Positions 1 through 5,522 of a DNA stretch of 8,678 nt are shown one piece after another. Below the pieces are notes generated by a model, which did no database searches, was not told where the DNA came from, and was given only the letters and a program-made list of their open reading frames with translations. The DNA comes from Nitrospirota bacterium (lineage in GTDB: Bacteria; Nitrospirota; Thermodesulfovibrionia; Thermodesulfovibrionales; Magnetobacteriaceae), in the NCBI GenBank assembly GCA_015232165.1, contig JADGAE010000065.1:1-8678 (forward strand). Direction: 5' to 3'. Position numbers and translations under genes: made by a program. The stretch's first letter is position 1, and each line of letters begins with the position of its first letter.

Positions 1-48
1 GGGGCGCGGTAACGTCGCTGTGCGAGCGGAGTCGCCCCTTTCTTTCTT
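1..48 (+). terminator. Candidate rho-independent terminator of an upstream gene
   Basis: GGGGCG at 1-6 is perfectly complementary to CGCCCC at 33-38. A smaller stem is possible between them (TCGC 15-18 with GCGA 22-25), and the outer stem is followed by a T-rich run, TTTCTTTCTT, at 39-48. A G/C stem followed by T's is the usual shape of an intrinsic terminator. The T run is interrupted by C's and the left edge is cut by the window, so the call is tentative. It would end transcription from a gene lying to the left and isolate the acyltransferase gene that follows. Confidence 0.4.
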
Positions 49-102
49 GTATGCTGGCAATTTTGATACCCGAAAAAACTCGAATCCGATCAGTATATTA
101 AG

Positions 103-1056
103 ATGATCGTCATAAGGAGCGCTACGGATGAGGACATAGACGGCCTTTGTGAGCTGTTCAGGGTCTGTTTCTCCAAGCTGATATCGGTTGATCAATGGCA
201 GTGGAAGTACAAGGACGCGCCTAACGGGGCACATTCCTATGTCGGGGTTGACGGTGACATGCTTGTTTCCCACTTTGGAGGCATCAGGTGTGCTATGGAG
301 CTTCAGGGGCGGAGGCTTTGGGCGTATCAGTTCTGTGACGTGATGACCCATCCGGCCTACAGGGCCAGGACGTTTTCCCTCAAACCCCCCGTACTGAAGG
401 CCGCCGAGACCTTTTACAACGAACATGCTATGGACTTCGCCTTTGGTTTCCCGTCAGAGAGACATGCCAGACTCCATTGCCTGGTCATGGGGGCCAGTCG
501 CAGGATGCTCACACTGTACGAAAAGAGGCTGACCATCCAGGACGTCAAGATACACAAGATGCCGCTGAGGGTATACACAGGCTGGGATGGCATCAGGGAC
601 AAGGAACTCGACATACTGTGGCAAAAGTGTCGCGGCACATATCCCCTATCCGTCGTAAAGGATGCCAAATACCTGCACTGGAGGTATCAGCAACACCCCA
701 CACGCAAATACCAGGTGATTGCCTGGCGCGGGTTCTTCATTACCGCCATAAAGGCCCTTGCCGTCGTAAGGATACTCCAGGACAGGATGAACCTCCTGGA
801 CTTTATGATCCCCGATGGCACAATGACAGATGGCTTCCTGGACCTCATAGATACACTGGCCGTTAGTCAGAACATCTCCGTCATACAAGTGTGGCTAAAC
901 GGTGAAGAGCCTGTCGTGAAACACTTCCTTGCGCACGGTTATGAGGTGTCTCAGGGGCTGCCCTGCGCCCTCAAGACTCTAAGGCCTGACGTAATTAACG
1001 ACAACAACTTCTATGGAAAGTTCTGCTACAGAATGGGGGATTACGACGATAGTTGA
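103..1056 (+). CDS. GNAT-family N-acetyltransferase-like protein (317 aa, two-lobed)
   Basis: This is a probable cytoplasmic acyl-CoA-dependent acyltransferase of the GNAT superfamily; the substrate is unknown. The N-terminal lobe starts with the typical beta1-alpha1 pattern (IRSATDEDIDGLCELF, 4-19). It continues through a beta4 strand (QFCDVMTHPAYRAR, 76-89) and an AFGFPSERHARLHCLVMG segment (113-130), as in long GNATs found near polysaccharide genes. The second half has YLHWRY (190-195) and ends in a FCYRMGDYDDS tail (307-317), both usual in that subgroup. The acetyl-CoA pyrophosphate loop, normally R/Q-x-x-G-x-G/A after HPAYR, reads RARTFS and lacks the glycines, so CoA binding may be weak or altered. 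The ATG at 103 is the only sensible start, but no Shine-Dalgarno is visible before it; the ATG at 128 is out of frame. It stands alone: a terminator-like hairpin precedes it and 85 bases separate it from cobT. The superfamily call is fairly safe; catalytic activity is not. Confidence 0.75.
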   Translation: MIVIRSATDEDIDGLCELFRVCFSKLISVDQWQWKYKDAPNGAHSYVGVDGDMLVSHFGGIRCAMELQGRRLWAYQFCDVMTHPAYRARTFSLKPPVLKAAETFYNEHAMDFAFGFPSERHARLHCLVMGASRRMLTLYEKRLTIQDVKIHKMPLRVYTGWDGIRDKELDILWQKCRGTYPLSVVKDAKYLHWRYQQHPTRKYQVIAWRGFFITAIKALAVVRILQDRMNLLDFMIPDGTMTDGFLDLIDTLAVSQNISVIQVWLNGEEPVVKHFLAHGYEVSQGLPCALKTLRPDVINDNNFYGKFCYRMGDYDDS

Positions 1057-1062
1057 CAGATA

Positions 1063-1094
1063 CGTAACAGTTTACTCCCCTGACTCATGTTACG
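1063..1094. other. Inverted repeat between the acyltransferase gene and cobT
   Basis: CGTAACA (1063-1069) and TGTTACG (1088-1094) are perfect 7-base complements around an 18-base loop, seven bases after the acyltransferase stop. It is followed by A-rich rather than T-rich sequence on the plus strand, so it is a poor intrinsic terminator. It could be an mRNA 3'-end stem, an operator, or chance. The 85-base gap is too short for a cobalamin riboswitch, and I see none. Confidence 0.3.
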
Positions 1095-1130
1095 CAGAGA
1101 AACAAAAAAATATTTAGCGGTTTAAATCAC

Positions 1131-1138
1131 AAAGGAGG
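1131..1138 (+). promoter_or_regulatory. Strong Shine-Dalgarno of cobT
   Basis: AAAGGAGG lies three bases before the ATG at 1142 and is a near-perfect anti-16S match. It fixes the cobT start. It contrasts with the other first-in-operon genes here (103, 4338 and 4467), which show no clear ribosome binding site. Confidence 0.8.
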
Positions 1139-1141
1139 CAT

Positions 1142-2164
1142 ATGGACAGAAAGTATCTTGAGTTTGCGCAGAGGCATCTTGACAACCTTACCAAGCCAAG
1201 GGGCAGCCTCGGGATGCTCGAACAGTACGCCTGGCGTCTTGCGGCCATCTACGAGAGTCAGACACTTGCACTTCCCAGGAAGGTGGTCTTTGTCTTTGCC
1301 GCCGATCACGGTGTGGCAGAGGAGGGTGTATCGGCCTTTCCGGCGGAGGTCACACCGCAGATGGTCTTTAACTTCCTGGCCGGCGGGGCGGGGATAAACG
1401 TCCTGGCCCGACACGCCGGGGCCGAGGTCGCGGTCATCGACGTGGGTGTCAACTACGACTTTAAAGGCCTGGAGGGATTGCTCCACAAGAAGGTCATCCA
1501 CGGCACACGCAATATGGCAAAGGGGCCGGCCATGACCCGCGAGCAAGCGCTACAGTGCATGGAGGTTGGCAGGGAGCTGATTGGCCGGTATGCCGATATG
1601 GGCTTTGGTATGTTTGCCACCGGTGAGATGGGCATCGCCAATACGACGGCCTCTGCGGCAATCACCTCCGTGCTCACGTTGCGGTCTGTTGCCGAGGTCA
1701 CGGGCATGGGGACCGGTATTGACGCCAAGGCCCACAAGAAAAAGATCGCCGTCATAGAGCGTGCCATTGCCACAAATAAACCGGACCGGTCCGACCCCAT
1801 AGACGTCCTTGCCAAGGTGGGTGGAGCAGAGATAGCGGCCATAGCAGGCATGGTACTGGGGGCGGTTGAAAGGTCGCTACCCGTTGTCGTGGATGGCTTT
1901 ATATCCGGTACCGGTGCCCTGATTGCCTACTGTATGGACAACAGAGTGAAGGACTACATGTTCTTTGCGCACATGTCCCAGGAGGTCGGACACAAGGCAA
2001 TCCTGGAGTTTATGGACGTCACCCCGATGCTCGACCTCAACCTGCGTCTGGGGGAGGGCACGGGCGCAGCGCTGGCCATGACGCTACTTGATGCCGCGAT
2101 CAAGATATACAACGAAATGGCAACCTTCCAACAGGCAGGCGTGAGCGATTCTGAAAAGTATTAG
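1142..2164 (+). CDS. cobT: Nicotinate-nucleotide--dimethylbenzimidazole phosphoribosyltransferase CobT
   Basis: CobT transfers the phosphoribosyl group of nicotinate mononucleotide to 5,6-dimethylbenzimidazole (or another lower-ligand base), giving alpha-ribazole 5'-phosphate and nicotinate in cytoplasmic cobalamin nucleotide-loop assembly. At 340 aa it has the normal family length. Visible family motifs in order are KPRGSLGMLEQ (18-28), FAADHGVAEEGVSAFP (52-67), the glycine-rich FLAGGAGINVLA (78-89), GEMGIANTTASAA (161-173), GMGTGID (188-194), DGFISGTGA (251-259), AHMSQEVGHK (276-285) and LRLGEGTGAALA (301-312). Glu305 in the last motif corresponds to the proposed catalytic base (Glu317 of the Salmonella enzyme). 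The start is fixed by the AAAGGAGG sequence just upstream. The gene runs directly into cobS, whose probable start lies inside the cobT end, so the two are likely translated together. No other cob genes are in view, so the rest of the pathway must lie elsewhere. Confidence 0.96.
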   Translation: MDRKYLEFAQRHLDNLTKPRGSLGMLEQYAWRLAAIYESQTLALPRKVVFVFAADHGVAEEGVSAFPAEVTPQMVFNFLAGGAGINVLARHAGAEVAVIDVGVNYDFKGLEGLLHKKVIHGTRNMAKGPAMTREQALQCMEVGRELIGRYADMGFGMFATGEMGIANTTASAAITSVLTLRSVAEVTGMGTGIDAKAHKKKIAVIERAIATNKPDRSDPIDVLAKVGGAEIAAIAGMVLGAVERSLPVVVDGFISGTGALIAYCMDNRVKDYMFFAHMSQEVGHKAILEFMDVTPMLDLNLRLGEGTGAALAMTLLDAAIKIYNEMATFQQAGVSDSEKY

Positions 2165-2903
2165 GGCGTCGCTTGTCTTTGCCTTAAGGTTTCTTACAAT
2201 ACTGCCGGTGCCGGGGCGTTTTGAGATCATCGGGGACAGGGACGTGGGCAGGAGCGCTGCGTACTTCCCGCTTGTCGGGCTGTTGATAGGGGGCTGTCTG
2301 TGGGCGGGATGGGGACTATCAGGCAGATATCTCTCAACAGAGCTGTCGTGCCTTCTGAGCGTCCTGTTACTGACTATAATTACAGGGGGACTGCACCTGG
2401 ACGCCATCGCTGATACGTTTGACGCCATAGCAGCCAGAAAGACAATAGCAGAAAGGCTCAACATAATGAAGACACCCACGGTTGGTCCCTTTGGGGTGGC
2501 CGCTATCGTGTTTTGCATAATGCTGAGATATCTGCTGCTAAAAGCCCCTCTGGCAATTAACGCCTACGCACTTGCACTCTGTCCGGTGGTTGGACGATCA
2601 TGCTGTGTCTACGCCATGCATACAGGCAAAAGCGCCATGAAAGACGGCCTTGGCAGGTCGTTCATTGAAAACACAACGCCTTTGATATTTCTATTGTCAC
2701 TGTTGCTATCAATATCGATCACGGTTGCGTTTGACGTCCGATATCTGATGATTTTGTCCGTATGCTACGTATTTACCCACCTGTGTGTCATGTTGTTTCA
2801 CAGACTACTTGGTGGATTAAACGGAGACGCCCTCGGGGCATTGATAGAACTAAACGAACTGCTGTTCTTACTGATCCTAAATAGCTTGACAATGTTACAT
2901 TAA
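2151..2903 (+). CDS. cobS: Adenosylcobinamide-GDP ribazoletransferase CobS
   Basis: CobS is an integral membrane enzyme that condenses adenosylcobinamide-GDP with alpha-ribazole or its 5'-phosphate, releasing GMP and giving adenosylcobalamin or its phosphate. The family signature GGLHLDAIADTFDAI is present, followed by RLNIMKTPTVGPFG; the Asp residues of HLDxxAD bind the metal-nucleotide. Several hydrophobic membrane segments are evident, for example around the VGLLIGG, VAAIVFCIML and LIFLLSLLLSISI stretches, plus a hydrophobic C-terminus. The first ATG/GTG/TTG in frame is GTG at 2208, but the codons before it encode FALRFLTILPVPGRF, the conserved N-terminus of CobS. The frame is open back to 2145 (TGA at 2142-2144), and the only start-like codons are CTG 2151 and ATT 2148. 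I chose CTG, giving about 250 aa, the usual family length. It overlaps cobT by 14 bases with an AGGCGTGAG sequence just upstream, so coupled translation is likely. The family is very sure; the exact start is not. Confidence 0.92.
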   Translation: MKSIRASLVFALRFLTILPVPGRFEIIGDRDVGRSAAYFPLVGLLIGGCLWAGWGLSGRYLSTELSCLLSVLLLTIITGGLHLDAIADTFDAIAARKTIAERLNIMKTPTVGPFGVAAIVFCIMLRYLLLKAPLAINAYALALCPVVGRSCCVYAMHTGKSAMKDGLGRSFIENTTPLIFLLSLLLSISITVAFDVRYLMILSVCYVFTHLCVMLFHRLLGGLNGDALGALIELNELLFLLILNSLTMLH

Positions 2904-2954
2904 AGTGTCTTCGTATCTTCTTTATATTTCATGGTAACTATGCCTTTACGCTTC

Positions 2955-3054
2955 CTGGATTCCTGCTTGCGCAGGAATGACATTCCTAAAAAACGCCCAT
3001 TATTGTCATTGTCGCGAAACATGTCCCTGGCGACAACAGGGAGCGAGAATCCAT
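2955..3054. repeat. Small dispersed-type repeat with inverted ends and internal hairpins
   Basis: The stretch between the convergent cobS and sbcD starts with TGGATTC (2956-2962) and ends with its complement GAATCCA (3047-3053), giving an element of about 100 bases. Inside, ATTCCTGC (2959-2966) pairs perfectly with GCAGGAAT (2971-2978) around a TTGC loop. TCCCTG (3024-3029) pairs with CAGGGA (3037-3042). TTGTCGC (3009-3015) pairs with GCGACAA (3030-3036). The 15 bases at 2956-2970 recur exactly at 8650-8664. GGATTCCTGC...GCAGGAATGACA-type sequences are known as abundant intergenic repeats in several bacterial groups. I infer a non-autonomous, MITE-like or REP-like repeat. No transposase gene is present. 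Confidence 0.65.
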
Positions 3055-3086
3055 GCCCTTGAAACATGAGAAGGGCTTTGCTTTTT
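3055..3086 (+). terminator. Rho-independent terminator of the cobT-cobS operon
   Basis: GCCCTT (3055-3060) pairs with AAGGGC (3071-3076) around a 10-base loop. The T-rich tail TTTGCTTTTT (3077-3086) follows at once, so the signal works on the plus strand. It sits about 150 bases beyond the cobS stop, after the repeat, and its tail runs into the stop codon of the convergent sbcD. Read on the minus strand, the same stem has no U-tract, so it would not serve sbcD in the standard way. Confidence 0.6.
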
Positions 3087-4338
3087 AAAGAGGATACGTC
3101 TCTTCGTCTTCCCTTGTGGACAGTACGGCATCCCTGTAGGTTGCCAACAACTCCTGACGCTGTACTAGAGGTATATTGTGTACCTCCAGGCAACGATTAA
3201 AGACATCACCGTCATCCAGGTTATCAAGGGTCTCATCGACGCTCATTCTCTTGATGATGCGCTCCATCACACGGTTGTTCTTTATGCGCAGGACCTCCAG
3301 GTCGGTGTCTGTGACCGCCCTTTCCAGGCGTTGTCTGAGGTCGCTGATGATCTCATCGCCATCGTAGACGATCTCCAGCCAGGCATTGCTATTGTCGGCC
3401 CTGAGTTGCTCAATGTGCCTTGAGATGTCCTTCCAGTTGCCACTGATGCTCTGCAGTGCCTGGAACTTGGGGACGGGTATCGGTGTGACTCGCGGGGGGG
3501 AATGGACGTCTAACTCCACGCTCAGGACGTAGTTTTCCTGCATTGCGCTGCCAAACCCCATAGGCAGGGGGCTGCCGCAGTAGCGCCTTGTCTGCAAGTT
3601 GCCCACCATCTGTGGCACATGCAGATGTCCCAGTGCCAGGTAATCGATGCACTCCGGAAAGACATCCCATCCCACGTGCGCCAGTGAGCCTACGTATATC
3701 TGTCGCACGCCGTCACCGTCGACACATCGTCCGCCGGCCGTAAAGAGGTGTCCCATTGCCACAATCGGGATATCCCCCCGGAGTTTTTCCCGTATCTGTA
3801 TAGCCCTCTGACAGACCCTCTGGTAGTGTACACCGATGCCCTCAACGAGCTTGAGCTGCTTGTCCTGTAGGCTTTCACCGGCATCAACCCTCCTGACATC
3901 GCGGTCCCTCAGATATGGCACCGCACAGACGATTAACTCAGCCCTCCCCCCGGCATCTGAGAGCACCAGCACATCAGGGCAGTCAGCCCCGCCAGGGTCA
4001 GACTCCTCAGAGACGCTCCCTACGACATGGACATTGAGGGCACGCAATAGCTCCCTTGGGGCATTAAGAAACGACGGAGAGTCATGATTGCCGCCCGTTA
4101 TGACCACATGACCACAATCGGACCTCGCCATACTCCACAGAAAACGGTAGTACAGCTCCTGTGCCTTGTGGCTTGGCGCACTACTGTCAAAGACGTCCCC
4201 CGCTACAAGCAGCACGTCAACACGCTCGCTCTCAACGAGCACGGCCAGCCATTCCAAAAACGCCTCAAACTCCTCATACCTCTTACGCCCATACAGGGAG
4301 TGTCCAATGTGCCAGTCCGAGGTGTGTATGATCTTCAT
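3085..4338 (-). CDS. sbcD: Exonuclease SbcD (Mre11-like nuclease subunit)
   Basis: SbcD is the Mn-dependent nuclease subunit of the SbcCD (Mre11-Rad50-type) complex, which opens hairpins and trims blocked DNA ends. The 417-aa protein is of usual length and has all metallophosphoesterase motifs: SDWHIG with Asp8 and His10, AGDVFDSSAPS with Asp48, GGNHDS with Asn84 and His85, MGHLF with His197, and LALGHLH with His238 and His240. The remaining C-terminal part (from about 290) matches the SbcD capping domain in position and composition. The ATG at 4338 begins MKIIHTSDWH, the standard SbcD N-terminus, so the start is secure although no Shine-Dalgarno is visible. The usual partner sbcC is not adjacent: downstream lies the repeat and convergent cobS, and upstream is a divergent operon. 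Either sbcC is elsewhere in the genome or this subunit works with another partner. Confidence 0.94.
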   Translation of the reverse strand: MKIIHTSDWHIGHSLYGRKRYEEFEAFLEWLAVLVESERVDVLLVAGDVFDSSAPSHKAQELYYRFLWSMARSDCGHVVITGGNHDSPSFLNAPRELLRALNVHVVGSVSEESDPGGADCPDVLVLSDAGGRAELIVCAVPYLRDRDVRRVDAGESLQDKQLKLVEGIGVHYQRVCQRAIQIREKLRGDIPIVAMGHLFTAGGRCVDGDGVRQIYVGSLAHVGWDVFPECIDYLALGHLHVPQMVGNLQTRRYCGSPLPMGFGSAMQENYVLSVELDVHSPPRVTPIPVPKFQALQSISGNWKDISRHIEQLRADNSNAWLEIVYDGDEIISDLRQRLERAVTDTDLEVLRIKNNRVMERIIKRMSVDETLDNLDDGDVFNRCLEVHNIPLVQRQELLATYRDAVLSTREDEETYPL

Positions 4339-4351
4339 ATGATTACCGTAT

Positions 4352-4381
4352 AATTTAGCATGACGGGGTGGTGTTTGTCAC
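4352..4381 (-). promoter_or_regulatory. Possible sbcD promoter
   Basis: On the minus strand a -35-like GTGACA (4376-4381) is followed, after 18 bases, by a -10-like TAAATT (4352-4357). Transcription would start only a few bases before the ATG at 4338, giving a very short leader, consistent with the lack of a Shine-Dalgarno. This is judged by eye from the sigma-70 consensus. Confidence 0.35.
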
Positions 4382-4393
4382 CTGCTCCATGAC

Positions 4394-4422
4394 TTTTTTA
4401 TGAACACTACGGTTTTTATAAT
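4394..4422 (+). promoter_or_regulatory. Possible promoter of the ThiI-like/xseAB operon
   Basis: A perfect TATAAT lies at 4417-4422; the hexamer 17 bases upstream is only a T run (4394-4399). A second -10-like TATAAA at 4449-4454 would start transcription within about six bases of the ATG at 4467. Either could serve the divergent 128-base gap. No Shine-Dalgarno precedes 4467. Confidence 0.35.
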
Positions 4423-4466
4423 TTCATTTTGCAGGATGCTCATGTTAATATAAATAAGACAACAAC

Positions 4467-5522
4467 ATGCTAAAGGCGATAGTATTATACTCTGGTGGGC
4501 TGGACAGCACACTTGCTGCCATTGTGATGGTGGAGCTTGGTGTGGAAGTGATAGCGGTGCGTTTCCTCACTCACTTTGGCTGCGACAACACGGACAACGC
4601 GGCCTACCTCAACGACGATGTCCCGCACGCGGAGCAATTTGGCTTCAAGGTCAGGTTCTGCCACCTGGGACAGCCCTTCGTAGACCTGGTGAAAAACCCA
4701 CGCTATGGACACGGCAAGAACATGAACCCGTGCGTTGACTGCCGCATCCTTATGCTTAAGGAGGCCAAGCGACTGATGGGTCTTGTGGGTGCGGATTTTC
4801 TTGTCACAGGGGAGGTCATTGGACAACGCCCGATGAGTCAGAGGCGAGACAGCTTCCCCGTGATAGACAGGGAGGCCGGTGTTGATGGGCTGGTGCTGCG
4901 ACCTCTGTGTGCAAAACACCTTAAACCAACCATCCCTGAGATCGCTGGGCTTATCGACAGGAAACATTTGTATGGTTTTAACGGCCGCACCAGAAAGCCA
5001 CAGATGGGGCTGGCCGCAAGCCTTGGACTTACGGACTATCCCGTCCCCGCCGGTGGATGCCTGCTCACCGACGCAATCTACTCTTACAGGTTGCGGGAGT
5101 TGTTGACCCACGACCCCGCCCCCTCCATGCGCGATATACACCTGTTGCGGGCCGGCAGACACTTCAGACTATCCCAAACATGCAAGGCCATTGTAGGCAG
5201 AAATGAGGCCGACAATGACTTTATCGAAACACAGGTGACGGACAGCGACATCACCATGCAGGTTCTCTCCACCGGGAGTCCGCTTACGCTGGTAACGACC
5301 AAAGATGTCGGCGTCGATGATGCCCTGTTGAGGGTTGCGGCCTCTCTGACGGCACGCTACAGCGGCAAGAAACACAAGGACATGGTGGATGTCTCCGTCT
5401 TCAGGGGCATTGACAACCTAACGGCCATAAAGATAGTCCCACCCGCCTCGGAAGAAAGACTTAAGACTCTAAGGATAGAGGAGCAAGGTGCCAAAGGCAA
5501 TATTAAGCCTGTACGAGTTTAA
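4467..5522 (+). CDS. ThiI-like PP-loop tRNA sulfurtransferase with C-terminal NFACT-R-type domain
   Basis: The N-terminal half is an adenine-nucleotide alpha-hydrolase (PP-loop) domain of the MnmA/ThiI type. It has SGGLDS at 9-14 for ATP pyrophosphate binding, NPCVDC at 87-92, FLVTGEVIGQRPMSQ (111-125) and PVPAGGCLLTD (192-202). Such enzymes adenylate a uridine and replace oxygen with sulfur; the likely product is a thiolated tRNA base, possibly 4-thiouridine, but the target cannot be read from sequence. Cys92 aligns in pattern with the catalytic Cys of MnmA (NPxxxC). Cys89, Cys92 and Cys198 could instead hold an iron-sulfur cluster as in TtuA-type enzymes. There is no THUMP domain and no rhodanese domain, unlike classical ThiI. 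From about 225 to 340 the protein (HLLRAGRHFRLS, ALLRVAASLTARYSG, then DVSVF) resembles the NFACT-R (DUF814) RNA-binding domain, a fusion reported for ThiI-like proteins. It is the first gene of an operon with xseA, which it overlaps by 35 bases. Confidence 0.82.
   Translation: MLKAIVLYSGGLDSTLAAIVMVELGVEVIAVRFLTHFGCDNTDNAAYLNDDVPHAEQFGFKVRFCHLGQPFVDLVKNPRYGHGKNMNPCVDCRILMLKEAKRLMGLVGADFLVTGEVIGQRPMSQRRDSFPVIDREAGVDGLVLRPLCAKHLKPTIPEIAGLIDRKHLYGFNGRTRKPQMGLAASLGLTDYPVPAGGCLLTDAIYSYRLRELLTHDPAPSMRDIHLLRAGRHFRLSQTCKAIVGRNEADNDFIETQVTDSDITMQVLSTGSPLTLVTTKDVGVDDALLRVAASLTARYSGKKHKDMVDVSVFRGIDNLTAIKIVPPASEERLKTLRIEEQGAKGNIKPVRV
5479..5483 (+). promoter_or_regulatory. Shine-Dalgarno that fixes the GTG start of xseA
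   Basis: AGGAG at 5479-5483 lies four bases before GTG 5488, inside the end of the ThiI-like gene. It supports a GTG start and an overlapping, probably coupled, translation start for xseA. Confidence 0.6.

Noticed and set aside
1057..1141. Cobalamin riboswitch before cobT
   Set aside because: The gap is only 85 bases, far shorter than a B12 riboswitch, and contains no B12-box-like sequence; only a 7-bp inverted repeat is visible.
2900..3193. A 97-codon minus-strand open frame crossing the repeat, encoding FLRKQESRKRKG
   Set aside because: This peptide is the familiar spurious translation of the GGATTCCTGC repeat; the frame also overlaps the end of sbcD in another frame and has no ribosome binding site or domain.
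4485..5162. A 225-codon open frame on the minus strand within the ThiI-like gene
   Set aside because: It is fully antisense to a clear PP-loop protein, has no recognisable domain, and its composition (many His, Val and Gln) is typical of a shadow frame.
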